Part shown: piece after piece, positions 28,854 through 39,500 of the stretch | How the letters are laid out: each line of letters opens with the position of its first letter | Numbering within the stretch: position 1 is the first letter of the stretch | Assembly (NCBI RefSeq): GCF_020169415.1 | Contig: NZ_JAIULG010000001.1 | Coordinates: 1 to 64,000 of the forward strand | From: Tsukamurella sp. M9C | GTDB lineage: Bacteria > Actinomycetota > Actinomycetes > Mycobacteriales > Mycobacteriaceae | Direction of reading: 5' to 3' | DNA: 64,000 nucleotides | Made by a program: the position numbers and the translations under genes | Notes under the pieces: generated by a model | Seen by the model: only the letters and a program-made list of their open reading frames with translations | Told to the model about the DNA's origin: nothing | The model's database searches: none

Positions 28854-31321
28854 CCCGGTCGGCCCGCCTCCTGTGCGTGCTGACGCTCCTGATCGCGATC
28901 ACCGGCCTGCCCGCGCCCAGCGGGGCCGGCCTTCCGGACGCGCAGTTCGTACGGATCAACGTCGACGAGGTCACCTCGCGGATCACCGACACCTCCCCGA
29001 ACGAGGTGGTGGTGCGCGGCACCGTCGAGAACTTCGGCGACCGCGACGTGAGCGACCTGGACCTGCGGATCCAGCGGGCGCCGGCGGTGTCGACCTCCGC
29101 GCAGCTGCGCTCCGACCTGGTGGCCGACAACAACGTCTACGACACCCTGGGCCGGTTCGAGCCGGTCTCGAAGGTCCTCAAACCGGGGGAGAAGACGTCC
29201 TTCAACGTCGCCATCCCCGTGCGGCCCTCGCCCACGACGCGCGGCGCCACCCTCGGCATCGACCGGCCGGGCGTCTACCCGCTGCTGCTCAATCTCAACG
29301 GCAAGCCCGCGTACGGCGGCGCCGCGCGGCTCGACGACTCGCGGACCCTGCTTCCCGTCCTCGGCCTGCCCGACGGGAGCGCCGACACCCCCGGCGGCGT
29401 CGACAAGGCCGTCACCACCTCGCCCGCGCAGGTCACGCTGCTGTGGCCGCTGGCCGACAATCCGAAGCTCGCGGGCGGCGTGCCCGGCGGCGGCGACACC
29501 CCGGTGCGGCTCGTGGACGACGCGCTCGCCGGGTCGCTCGGCGAGGGCGGCCGGCTCGACGGCCTGCTGTCGGCCTACGAGGACGCGACGCGCGGCCCCG
29601 ACCCGCGGCGCACCGCCCTGCGGACGGCCGCCTGCCTCGCGATCGACCCCGACCTGCTGGTCACCGTCCAGGCCATGACCGCGCCGTACCGCGTCTCCCG
29701 CAATCCCGCCGACCCGCGCGGCCCCAGCACCGCCGGCACCGGCAGCGACGAGGCGAGCGCCTGGCTGGAGAAGCTGCGGCGCGTCGCCGCCGACTCCTGC
29801 GTGGTCGCGCTGCCCTTCGGCCAGGTCGACCTCGAGGCCCTCGGCCGCTCCGCCGAGCCCTCGCTGCAGCGCGCCGCCCTCGACACCCCGTCCGACGTCA
29901 TCGACTCCATCCTCGGCGTGCAGTCCGTGCGGGGCGTCGCCATCCCCACCTCCGGCGTGCTCCTGTCCGACGGTGCGCGGCAGCTCCGCGCTTCCGACGT
30001 CGCCGCCACCGTCGTTTCCGCCACCGCGGTGCGGGCGCCGGACCGCGGCGCCGGCACCCCGTCGGGCATCGTCCCGGTGGGCCAGGGCATCGGCGCGGCC
30101 GTCTTCGACCCGAGCGTCTCCGCGGCGCTCGCCGCGATGGGGAGGACCACCGACGGGGCCGAGGACGGCGTCGCGCCCGGCCCGACGGGCACCGTGCCCA
30201 CCTCCTCGACGTTCACCATGTCCGAGGAGTCGGCGGCCATGCGGCGGCAGGCCGCGGTCGGCGCCGTGACCGCTGCCGCGCTCGACCCGACCCAGCGCTA
30301 CGCCCCGCCCGACGGGTGGGCCGCGAGCACCGCCACCGATCCCGTCGCGCGCGTGACCGGCCGGTCGACGCTGATCGTGCCGCCCCAGGTGTGGGCGGCG
30401 GGCCCCGACGACGCCCGCGCGGTCCTCGACGCCGTCTCCGCGCAGTTCGGGGCCGGCCTCGCGGGCCCCCGCACGTTCCGCGACGTGGTCGCCTCCGCCC
30501 AGTCGACGGGGCGGGACCCGGCGCGCAACGCAGCGCCTTGGACGCTGCGGCAGCCGCCCGAGACGACGGCCTCGCGGGTCCCCGACCGGATCGTCACGGC
30601 CGCCGCCGCCCACGTGCGGCAGGTCGACCAACTCGGCGCCGCCCTCCTCCCGCTGCCGAAGACCCCGCTCACGCCCCGCATGTACACCTCGCCGCTGCGG
30701 GAGGACGCGGTGCGCGCGCTGCGCTGGGCGCCGTCGCGGCAGGCGGTCGACGGTGACGCCTCCATCCGGCTCACGGCCGCGCGGGCGTCGATGTCGGCGC
30801 AGCTCGCCTCGGTGCGCTTCGTCAGCCCCGGCGGCGCGTACACCCTGGCCTCGGACAAGTCGCCGCTACTCATCGTCGCGCGCAACGACCTGCCGCTGCC
30901 GATCCGCACCGTGATCGACTGGTCCGCCCCGCAGGGGGTGACGATCGACGCCTCCGAGGTGCAGGAGCTGCCGGCGCGCGGCACGCGGCAGATCGAACTG
31001 CCGACCACCGTCGACTACTCGCGGCAGATCTCCGTGCAGCTGACGCTGCGGTCGAGCAGCAACATGCCGCTGGGCGATCCGATCTCCGTGTCCGTGCACT
31101 CCAATGCGTACGGCCAATCGCTGTTCTGGATCACGTGCGGCGTCGGAATCCTGCTGGTCCTGCTCGCGGGGCGGCGCCTGTGGCGCCGGTTCCGCGGCCG
31201 GCCGGACCCCGCGGACGCGGACCGTCCCCCCGCGGACGAGCACGAGAAGCGGATCGCGAACAGTTACGCTGCACATCGACCGACCGCATCGCACGAGAAT
31301 CCGGAACCGAAGGACACATGA
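28850..31321 (+). CDS. DUF6049-like exported membrane protein (Rv3909-type)
   Basis: This 823-residue protein has an N-terminal signal segment, a long extracytoplasmic region starting with a beta-sandwich ([18 protein letters not shown]), and one C-terminal membrane helix near residue 757-775 followed by a basic cytoplasmic tail. The position between mutT4 and murJ and the length match Rv3909 of mycobacteria. Its role is unknown but cell-envelope-linked by context. The GTG at 28850 overlaps the previous stop, and its TGA overlaps the murJ ATG (ATGA at 31318-31321). Confidence 0.88.
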   Translation: MTRSARLLCVLTLLIAITGLPAPSGAGLPDAQFVRINVDEVTSRITDTSPNEVVVRGTVENFGDRDVSDLDLRIQRAPAVSTSAQLRSDLVADNNVYDTLGRFEPVSKVLKPGEKTSFNVAIPVRPSPTTRGATLGIDRPGVYPLLLNLNGKPAYGGAARLDDSRTLLPVLGLPDGSADTPGGVDKAVTTSPAQVTLLWPLADNPKLAGGVPGGGDTPVRLVDDALAGSLGEGGRLDGLLSAYEDATRGPDPRRTALRTAACLAIDPDLLVTVQAMTAPYRVSRNPADPRGPSTAGTGSDEASAWLEKLRRVAADSCVVALPFGQVDLEALGRSAEPSLQRAALDTPSDVIDSILGVQSVRGVAIPTSGVLLSDGARQLRASDVAATVVSATAVRAPDRGAGTPSGIVPVGQGIGAAVFDPSVSAALAAMGRTTDGAEDGVAPGPTGTVPTSSTFTMSEESAAMRRQAAVGAVTAAALDPTQRYAPPDGWAASTATDPVARVTGRSTLIVPPQVWAAGPDDARAVLDAVSAQFGAGLAGPRTFRDVVASAQSTGRDPARNAAPWTLRQPPETTASRVPDRIVTAAAAHVRQVDQLGAALLPLPKTPLTPRMYTSPLREDAVRALRWAPSRQAVDGDASIRLTAARASMSAQLASVRFVSPGGAYTLASDKSPLLIVARNDLPLPIRTVIDWSAPQGVTIDASEVQELPARGTRQIELPTTVDYSRQISVQLTLRSSSNMPLGDPISVSVHSNAYGQSLFWITCGVGILLVLLAGRRLWRRFRGRPDPADADRPPADEHEKRIANSYAAHRPTASHENPEPKDT

Positions 31322-34300
31322 GCCGCGCCGAGCCCCGGCACATCCCGCCGAGCAGCAGTCCCGCCGCCGGCGGGAAGGACGGCGGCGGCACAGCCAGCCT
31401 GCTGCGTTCCACCGGCTCGGTCGCGGTCGCCACGCTCACCTCGCGCATCACCGGCTTCCTGCGCACCGTGCTGCTCGCGGCCATCCTCGGGCCGGCCGTC
31501 GCCTCCGCGTTCAGCATCGCCAACGCGATGCCGCAGCAGGTCTCCGAGCTCGTCCTCGGTCAGGTCCTCACCGCTCTGGTGATCCCCGTGCTGGTCCGGG
31601 CGGAGATGGAGGACAAGGACCGCGGCCAGGCCTTCTTCGAGCGCCTCTTCACGCTCTCTCTGACGATCCTCGGCGTCGCTCTGGTCGTCTCGCTGGCGCT
31701 GTCCCCGGTGCTGGTGGGGCTGCTGGTCGGGGGCTCCAAGGTCGACGAGGGCCTGACGCAGGCGCTCGTCATCATGTTCCTGCCACAGCTGATGTTCTAC
31801 GGGCTCTCCGCGCTGTTCACGGCGATGCTCAACACGCGGGACGAGTTCAAACCCGGTGCGTGGGCGCCGGTGGCGTGCAATACGGTGCAGATCGCCACCC
31901 TGGTGACCTTCTACCTCATGCCCGGCGAGCTGACCCTGAACCCGACCGCGATGGGGCAGCCGAAGCTCCTCGTCCTGGGCATCGGCAGCACCCTGGGCGT
32001 GGTGCTGCAGGCACTGATCCAGATCCCCGCCATGCGCCGCTCCGGAATCAAGCTCCGCCTGCGCTGGGGCGTCGACACCCGGCTCAAGCACTTCGGCACC
32101 ATGGGCATCGCGATCGTCACCTACGTCTTCATCTCGCAAGTCGGCTGGTACGCCGTCACGCCGATCCTCTCCCACGCCTCCGACGGCGGCCCCGCGATCT
32201 ATCAGTACGCGTGGATGGTGCTCCAGCTGCCGTACGGCGTCATCGGCGTGGCCTTGCTGACCGCGGTGATGCCGCGCCTGTCGCGCAACGCGGCCGAGGG
32301 CAACCGCAACGCGGTACTCGATGACCTCTCCGTGGCGACGCGCCTCACGATGGTGGCGTTGATCCCGATCGTGGCCTTCATGACGGTCTTCGGACCTTCC
32401 ATCGGCCGGGCGCTGTTCAACTTCGGTCAATTCTCCCAGGACGACGCCAACTTCCTGGGCACCGCGATCTCGTTCTCGGCGTTCGTGCTGGTCCCCTACG
32501 CGATGGTCCTCATCCACCTGCGGGTCTTCTACGCCCAGGAGCGGGCGTGGATCCCGACGGGGATCGTGATCGCGATCGTCGCCGTGCAGATCGGGCTGTC
32601 GTACCTGGTGCCGGTCTTCGTGGAGGACGACCATCGGATCGTCGAGTTCGTCGGCACCGCCCGCGGCCTGGCGTACACCGCCGGCGCGATCATGGGTTGG
32701 TACCTCCTGCGCCGGACGCTCGGCCCGCTGCACCTGACGAATGTCGCTCGCACTCTGGTCCAGACCACGACGGTGTCCGTTCTGGTCACCGTGACGATCT
32801 ATCTCGTCATGCGACTGCCCGTCCTCAAGGCGATCGATCGCAGCGGGCCCGCCGGCGCACTGCTGTACCTTGCAATCGCAGGCACCCTCTGCATGACGTT
32901 GATCTACGCGCTGCTCGCCCTGTGGCGAGTACCGGACGTGCTGGCGATCCTGGCACCCCTGCGGCGCATCGCGGGCCGGTTCGTCCCGGCGCTGCGGCCG
33001 GGCGCACCGTCGGAGCCGGAGCGCGCGGCCTCCCGCGCCCCCGACACCCGGGAGCTGCGGCTCGACGAGCTGGAGGCCTACGCGAGCCTCCGGCGCGAGG
33101 AGATCACCGCCCAGCTGCCGCGGATCGCCGACGACATCGGCCTCCCGTATGCTGGTCAAAGCCATGTTCCCCGGCGTCCGCGGGCGAGCGCAGAACTACC
33201 GACCACGGGCCTTCGATACCGCAGAAGAGGAGCATTCGCAGTGACCGAGGACGACTCCGCACGCATGTCCGGCCACGAGGCACCCAGCACCGGTCAGATG
33301 CGACTGCCGTCCCAGCAGCAGGCGGGCCTTCCGGCGGCGTCCGAGCCCGCCGATCCCGTGGCGTGGGACGACGACGCCCCGCGCGGTCCCGAGCTCATCC
33401 CGGGCGCGGTCGTCGCGGGCGGCCGGTACCGCCTCATCGAGCACTTCGGCGGCATCCGCGGGCTGCAGTTCTGGCAGGCGCGCGACATCAACCTCGACCG
33501 CGACGTGGCCCTGACCTTCGTCGATTCGGAGCAGACCGCGCCCGTCCCCGAGCGCGGCGCACAGATCAGCCTCCGCGGTGAGGGCCCGCAGTCCATCCTC
33601 TCCCGCACCCTGCGCCTGGGTCGCGTGCACTCCAACGGCCTGGCGCGGGTGCTCGACGTGGTGCGCGGCAGCTCTGGCGGCATCGTGGTGGCCGAGTGGA
33701 TCCCCAGCAGCTCGCTGGCCGACGTGGCCGGCACGCATCCGTCCGCGATCGGCGCGGCGAAGGCCGTGCGCGCCCTCGCGGGCGCGGCGGAGGGCGCGCA
33801 CCGCGCCGGCGCCGCACTGTCCATCGATCACCCGGACCGGGTGCGCATCTCACAGGACGGGCACGCCTTCCTGGCCTTCCCCGGCACCCTCGCGGACGCC
33901 TCGAAGGAGTCGGACGTCCGCGGCCTCGGCGCCGTCCTCTACGCGCTGCTGCTCGAGCGGTGGCCGCTCGACGACGCGACGGGCCGCATCGTGACCACCG
34001 GGACGGGCACCGTCGCCGGGATCCAGCAGGCGGACGCCGACGCGAACGGCAACCCCGTCGAGCCGCGGGACGCCAAGCGCGACATCCCGTTCGAGATCTC
34101 CGCGGTCGCGACCCGCACGCTCGAGGGCGGCCAGGGCATCCGCACCGCCGCCACCGTGCAGCAGCTGCTGGACCAGGCCTCCGTGGTGGACGTGAAGACC
34201 GACCTGCTCGCGCCCGTGCGGGAGGAGTCCCCCCGGGAGGCTCCGCGCCAGGCCCCGGCGGCGGCCGCCGCGCGCCCCGCGCAGCCCTCGGTGCCGCTGG

Positions 34301-35001
34301 ATCAGCAGCCCACGCCGGCCAAGCGGATCCAGTCGAAGCAGACGCTGCTGCAGCGCGTCTCGGGCGGCAAGAAGAACGTGCCGCTGCTGGTCATCGCGGC
34401 GTGCGCGGTGGCGCTGCTCGTGATCATCGGGCTCACGCTGCTGATCAGCAGCCTCACCGGCGGCAAGGACACCCAGTCGGGCGTGGGCTCGCTGTACACC
34501 TCCAGCGCGACGGCGAACGAGAGCGCCGCTCCCGCACCGGCTCCCGGCGTCGGGTCCCCGGTGAAGTCGACCGATGTCGCGCTCGTGGACTTCTCCTCCT
34601 CGAAGGACTCGGCCACCAACCTGCCGAACGTGCTCACCGGCAAGAACCCGCCGTGGAAGACGGACACCTACAAGGCCGGCCCGGTCTTCGGCAATCTCAA
34701 GAAGGGCGTCGGCTTCCTGGTGACGCTGGACAAGGCCGTCTCGCTCACCCGCGGCACCATCGTCTCGCCCAGCGCGGGCACCACCGTGGAGGTCCGCACC
34801 TCCACGAAGGACACCGTGAAGTCGCTGGACGACACCTCGCTGGTGTGGTCCGGCTCGCTGCGTCCGGGCTCCAACGACTTCCACGTCAGCTCCGTGGCGC
34901 CGCGCGCCCGCTACGTGCTGGTCTGGATCACCGGGCTGACCAAGCAGTCCGGCAACGACTGGTACTCCACCATCAACCAGGTGTCGTTCCAGGGCTCCTG
35001 A
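31318..35001 (+). CDS. murJ: Lipid II flippase MurJ fused to pseudokinase-type domain
   Basis: This 1227-residue protein has three parts. Residues about 1-545 form the 14-helix MATE-like MurJ core that flips lipid II for peptidoglycan. Residues about 700-950 resemble a degenerate serine/threonine kinase fold (RYRLIEHFGGIRGLQFWQARD starts it) that in mycobacteria binds the FhaA phospho-signalling protein. A last membrane helix (about 1021-1045) is followed by an extracytoplasmic C-terminal domain. The fused form is normal for Mycobacteriales. The start is set by the ATGA overlap. Its 3' end overlaps the convergent gene by 29 bases. Confidence 0.95.
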   Translation: MSRAEPRHIPPSSSPAAGGKDGGGTASLLRSTGSVAVATLTSRITGFLRTVLLAAILGPAVASAFSIANAMPQQVSELVLGQVLTALVIPVLVRAEMEDKDRGQAFFERLFTLSLTILGVALVVSLALSPVLVGLLVGGSKVDEGLTQALVIMFLPQLMFYGLSALFTAMLNTRDEFKPGAWAPVACNTVQIATLVTFYLMPGELTLNPTAMGQPKLLVLGIGSTLGVVLQALIQIPAMRRSGIKLRLRWGVDTRLKHFGTMGIAIVTYVFISQVGWYAVTPILSHASDGGPAIYQYAWMVLQLPYGVIGVALLTAVMPRLSRNAAEGNRNAVLDDLSVATRLTMVALIPIVAFMTVFGPSIGRALFNFGQFSQDDANFLGTAISFSAFVLVPYAMVLIHLRVFYAQERAWIPTGIVIAIVAVQIGLSYLVPVFVEDDHRIVEFVGTARGLAYTAGAIMGWYLLRRTLGPLHLTNVARTLVQTTTVSVLVTVTIYLVMRLPVLKAIDRSGPAGALLYLAIAGTLCMTLIYALLALWRVPDVLAILAPLRRIAGRFVPALRPGAPSEPERAASRAPDTRELRLDELEAYASLRREEITAQLPRIADDIGLPYAGQSHVPRRPRASAELPTTGLRYRRRGAFAVTEDDSARMSGHEAPSTGQMRLPSQQQAGLPAASEPADPVAWDDDAPRGPELIPGAVVAGGRYRLIEHFGGIRGLQFWQARDINLDRDVALTFVDSEQTAPVPERGAQISLRGEGPQSILSRTLRLGRVHSNGLARVLDVVRGSSGGIVVAEWIPSSSLADVAGTHPSAIGAAKAVRALAGAAEGAHRAGAALSIDHPDRVRISQDGHAFLAFPGTLADASKESDVRGLGAVLYALLLERWPLDDATGRIVTTGTGTVAGIQQADADANGNPVEPRDAKRDIPFEISAVATRTLEGGQGIRTAATVQQLLDQASVVDVKTDLLAPVREESPREAPRQAPAAAAARPAQPSVPLDQQPTPAKRIQSKQTLLQRVSGGKKNVPLLVIAACAVALLVIIGLTLLISSLTGGKDTQSGVGSLYTSSATANESAAPAPAPGVGSPVKSTDVALVDFSSSKDSATNLPNVLTGKNPPWKTDTYKAGPVFGNLKKGVGFLVTLDKAVSLTRGTIVSPSAGTTVEVRTSTKDTVKSLDDTSLVWSGSLRPGSNDFHVSSVAPRARYVLVWITGLTKQSGNDWYSTINQVSFQGS

Positions 35002-35857
35002 CGTCCGCGGCGTCGGCCGTCGCGGCCTCGACCCTCGCCGGTCCCTCGTCAGGTATCGAGATCACCAGCGGCCGAGCGGTTCCCACGTCCCGGTAGTCGA
35101 GAAACCGCACGAGCCAACCGGTGCGCGTGCGCAGGGCCGCTTCCACGCGCACGTCCTCCGGGATCTGCAGCCCGCGGGAGCGGGCGTGGTCCGCGGCGGC
35201 GGCCCGCGCCTCCTCGGGAGTCCGCCCGGGCACCCCGTCGTACCGCGGGCCGTCGCCCGTCCACTGGGTGAGGCCGGATTCCTTGAGCTCGCTCCAGGAT
35301 TCGTCGAGGAGGCGCTCCGGCGCGAGCTCGCCGAAGGCGGCCCACCACGTCGGCGCGTCGAGCCATTCGTACTCGCACATCCGCACCAGGTGATGCAGCG
35401 CCTCGTCGTGCTCGAGGCGACCGCCGAGCGCGGCCGCGACCTCCGCGGACGTGCCGACCGGGGGAAGAGGCGCGCCGGGCAGGGGAGCCTCGGCGGCGAA
35501 GGCACCGTCGTCCCAGATCCCCGTCCAGGCGTACCGGCCGGCACAGACCCGGTGATCGAGCACCGCGACGTGTTCGAGCCACGGCGGTCCGCCGGCGACG
35601 CGCTCCGCGGGTCCCGGTGCGCCCGGGACGCGCCAGCCGAGGTCGCCGCAGGACAGCACGGCCCGGTCGGGCCCGAACCAGGCCAGCGTGGCGCCGGCCG
35701 TCGACGAGGAGTCGTACCGGGCGACGCCGCGCGTCCCGCCGTCGACGGTGACGCGGAAGGGCAGCGGCGCTCCGGCCGCGGCGAGCACGGGCTGCGCCGC
35801 CGCGAGCAGGCGCCAGCGGGCGCGGATGAGCCGGAGCGGCACGGCACTGTCGGACAT
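34973..35857 (-). CDS. Uncharacterised 294-residue protein
   Basis: No domain is recognised. The protein is soluble and acidic, with a Trp-rich middle (DAPTWWAAFGEL, LTQWTGDGPRYDG) and a C-terminal segment WLVRFLDYRDVGTARPLVISIPDEG that resembles an immunity- or SUKH-like beta-strand region, but this is weak. The ATG at 35857 has GAGGA upstream; an ATG at 35875 is also in frame. It overlaps the end of murJ tail to tail by 29 bases. It is not part of the mycobacterial order here. Confidence 0.65.
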   Translation of the reverse strand: MSDSAVPLRLIRARWRLLAAAQPVLAAAGAPLPFRVTVDGGTRGVARYDSSSTAGATLAWFGPDRAVLSCGDLGWRVPGAPGPAERVAGGPPWLEHVAVLDHRVCAGRYAWTGIWDDGAFAAEAPLPGAPLPPVGTSAEVAAALGGRLEHDEALHHLVRMCEYEWLDAPTWWAAFGELAPERLLDESWSELKESGLTQWTGDGPRYDGVPGRTPEEARAAAADHARSRGLQIPEDVRVEAALRTRTGWLVRFLDYRDVGTARPLVISIPDEGPARVEAATADAADVRSPGTTPG

Positions 35858-35971
35858 GACCGGATCCTCGTCCATGGTGCTGAACGGGCGCTTGTCGCGG
35901 ACTTGTCGGTGGGGTGCTCTACGGTGCGGAGACGGCGCCCGCCGGGCGCGCTCGATTCGAGGGGGGACGAG

Positions 35972-36574
35972 ATGACGGAACCGACTGACGGCGTGGTGAT
36001 CGGCGAGGACGGGCTGGCCCGGCCGGCCTGGGCGGCCGACGGGCTGCTGCGCGAGTACTACGACACCGAATGGGGCATGCCGATCCGCGACGAGCGCGGG
36101 CTCTTCGAGCGGATCGCCCTGGAGGGCTTCCAGGCGGGCCTGTCGTGGGCGACGGTGCTGCGCAAGCGCCCGGCGTTCCGCGCGGGCTTCGCGGACTTCG
36201 ACCCCGACGCGGTGGCGGCGTTCGACGAGGGGGACGTCGAGCGCCTGCTGGCCGATGCCGGCATCATCCGGAACCGGCAGAAGGTCGAGGCCACGATCGG
36301 CAACGCCCGGGCCGTGGTCGCCCTGCGGGAGGACGGCGGCCTCGTCGACCTGGTGTGGTCCTTCCGGCCCGAGCGCACCCCCGAGCCCCGCACGATGGCG
36401 GAGGTGGCCGCCACGTCCCCGGAGTCGGTGGCGCTCTCGAAGGAGCTGCGGCGCCGGGGCTTCCGGTTCGTGGGGCCCACCACCATGTACGCGCTGATGC
36501 AGGCGGTCGGCATCGTCGACGATCACCTCGTGGACAGCCACCGCCGCGGCAGCTCGGGGGTGTGGACGGGGTGA
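35972..36574 (+). CDS. tag: DNA-3-methyladenine glycosylase I (Tag), zinc ligands changed
   Basis: This 200-residue protein aligns with Tag along its length: EWGMPIRDERGLFERIALEGFQAGLSWATVL contains the conserved active-site region, followed by DAGIIRNRQKVEATIGNA and RGFRFVGPTTMYALMQAVG. It should remove 3-methyladenine from DNA. The zinc-snap ligands of E. coli Tag appear altered: the N-terminal Cys is Pro (LARPAW), the His of YHD is Tyr (YYDTEWG) and the last Cys is replaced (DHLVDSHRRG). Only one ligand His remains. The ATG at 35972 follows GAGGGGGGACG. Confidence 0.88.
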   Translation: MTEPTDGVVIGEDGLARPAWAADGLLREYYDTEWGMPIRDERGLFERIALEGFQAGLSWATVLRKRPAFRAGFADFDPDAVAAFDEGDVERLLADAGIIRNRQKVEATIGNARAVVALREDGGLVDLVWSFRPERTPEPRTMAEVAATSPESVALSKELRRRGFRFVGPTTMYALMQAVGIVDDHLVDSHRRGSSGVWTG

Positions 36575-36595
36575 CCGCCGCCCGGCGGCCGGGCC

Positions 36596-39500
36596 CTAGT
36601 GGCCCGTCCCGCCGGCGAGGTGACCGTACCGGTGCCGGGTGGTGCTCACCGCCTGCTCGCGCAGCACGCTGAGCAGTTCGCGCCGGCCGGACAGTAGCAC
36701 CGGTCCGCGGAGCACGCTGTGGCCGTGCTGCGCCGCCGCGGCCTCCACCTCGGGTTCCGGCGCGCCCAGCAGGCGGATCCGGACGGGCTCGGCGCGTCCG
36801 GCCAGGCCGTCGGCGTAGTCCCGCGCGGTGTGCTCGGGCGCCTCGAAGGGCATCGCCGGGGCCTCAGGGCTCACCGTCACGTCGAGGCGGGTCCCGGTGC
36901 GGGCGGCGGCCAGCTGCAGCCGCACCAGGTCACGGGGGCGGGCGCCGGCGCCCACGCGCACCTCCAGGTGGGGGAGCGGCCGGTAGCGGAACACGTTCGT
37001 CTCGCTCGCCAGGCCGGTGGGATCGTGCTCGACGCCGAATTCGGCGTCCCAGGCGCGCTCGTCGGACGCGGCGGCGGCGTGCAGCCAAGCCAGGTCGTCC
37101 GGGGCCAGGTCCCGGGCGCCGGCGATGATCCGCTCGCTGAACACGGTGGGCGCGACCTCGGGCGCCGCGGGCACGGCCGTGTCGGCCCAGCGCCCGAACT
37201 GGGCGACGTAGTTGGGGCCGCCGGCCTTGGCGCCGGGGCCGATCGAGGAGCGCTTCCAGCCGCCGAAGGACTGCCGTTGCACGATGGCGCCGGTCATGTG
37301 CCGGTTGATGTAGAGGTTGCCCGCCTCCACCTTCTCGCGCCAGTGGTCGATCTCGTCGGGGTCGAGGCTGTGCAGGCCCGCCGTGAGGCCGTATCCGGTG
37401 GAGTTCTGCAGGCGCAGCGCCTCGTCGAGCGTCGCGGCGCGCATGATGCCGAGCACCGGGCCGAAGAGCTCGGTGGTGTGGAACCAGCTGCCCTCGGCGA
37501 CGCCGTCGAGCACGCCGGGCGCCCAGAACCGGCCGGTCTCGTCGAGCCGCCGCGGTGCGACCAGCCAGCGCTCGCCCGGGGCGGGCTCGGTGAGCCCGCG
37601 CAGCAGCTTGCCCGAGGCGGGTTCGATGAGCGGGCCCACCGTGGTGCCGAGGTCGTGCCCCTCGCCCACGACGAGGGTGCGGACCGCGTCCTGCAGCTGC
37701 CCGAGGAACCGCTGCGAGGAACCGACGCTGCCGACCAGGATCCCCAGCGAGGCGGCGGAGCACTTCTGCCCGGCGTGGCCGAAGGCGCTGCGCACCAGGT
37801 CGTTCACCGCCAGATCGGGGTCTGCGGCGGGCGTCACGATCATCGCGTTCTTGCCGGAGGTCTCCGCGAGCAGCTCGAGCTCGGGCCGCCAGCCACGGAA
37901 CAGCGCCGCCGTCTCGCTCGCGCCGGTGAGGACCACCGCGTCCGCGTCGGGATGGGTGACCAGGCGGCGCCCGGCATCCGCCTCGTCGGCGTTGACGAGC
38001 TGCACGAGGCCGGCGGGCACGCCCGCGGCGTGCAGGGCGGCGATCGCCGCGGTCCCGCAGCGGAGCACCTGCGGCGCCGGCTTGATGATCACGGCGGCGC
38101 CGGCGGCGAGGGCCGCGAGCACGCCGCCGAGGGGGATCGCGACGGGGAAGTTCCACGGCGGGGTGACCACGACGAGGCGGTGCGGGGTGAAGGCCGCCTC
38201 GTCGTCGCGGAGTTCGAGGGCGCTCTGCGCGTAGTAGCGGGCGAAGTCGATGGCCTCCGAGATCTCCGGATCCGCCTCGGCGACGGTCTTTCCCGCCTCG
38301 TACGACATGACGGTGAGCAGCTCGCCGCGGCGGCGCGACAGCTCGTCGGCGACACGGCGCAGCAGCGCCGCCCGCTCGTCGGCGGGAAGCGCCGCCCAGG
38401 CCCGTTGCGCCGTCAGCGCGGTCGCGACGGCCGAGTCGACGGCAGCCGGATCCGTCACCCGCGCAGGCGGTTCGACGGTGTCCGGCGCCGCGAGGGCGGC
38501 GCGCGCCCACGCCCGGTTCGCGGGGGTCGAGGGGTCGGTGTCGGGCTCGCCGACGAACGGCCCGTCGCCCGGAGCCGTGATCCCGGTCGCGGTCGCGGTC
38601 GTGCGGTCCTGCACCCGGTTCGGGCCGTCCTGCACGGCGGCACGTCGGGCGAAGGCGGTGCGGAAACGCCTCTCCTCCAGCGCGATCGCGTCGGGGTCGG
38701 GGCTGAACATGGAGTACAGGAAGTTGTCGCTGGAGGCGTTCTCCTCGAGCCGGCGCACGAGGTAGCTGACCGCCACGTCGAAGTCGCCGGAGTGCACCAC
38801 CGGGGTGTAGAGGATGAGCGAACCGACGTCGGCGCGCACGGCGGCGGCCTCCATGGGCGCCATGCCCTGCAGCATCTCGATGTCCAACTGGCGCTGCACG
38901 TCCCGCTGCTCCGCCAGTTCCACCGCGTAGGCGACGGAGAAGAGGTTCTGCGAAGCGACGCCGATGCGGAGCGCGTCGGCGTTCTCGGGGCGCAGCGCGG
39001 TGTCGACCATGCGCAGGTAGTTCGCGTCGACGTCGGCCTTGCTGCCGTACGTGGCGAGCGGCCAGTCGTGCACCTCGGCGTCCACCCGCTCCATGGCGAG
39101 GTTGGCGCCCTTGACCAGCCGCACCTTGATCGGGGCGCCGCCTGCGGCGACGCGGCGACGCGCGAAGTCGGTGAGCCGGGCGAGGGCGCCCATGGCGTCG
39201 GGGAGGTAGGCCTGCAGCACGATTCCGGCGGTGAGGGAGCGGAACTCGGGCTCGTCGAGCAGGGCGGTGAACACCTCGATCGTCAGGTGCAGGTCCTTGT
39301 ACTCCTCCATGTCGAGGTTGACGAACTTCCCGCCGTCGCGGGCCGTCCGGTACAGGGGCCGCAGCCGCTCGACGATCCGGTCGCGGTTGCCCTCGAGATC
39401 CCACGGGACGAGCTGGGCGACCACGGACGAGACCTTGATGGAGACGTAGTCCACGGCCGGGTCGGCGAGCAGCTCGTGCGTGCGGGCGAGCCGGCGATCG

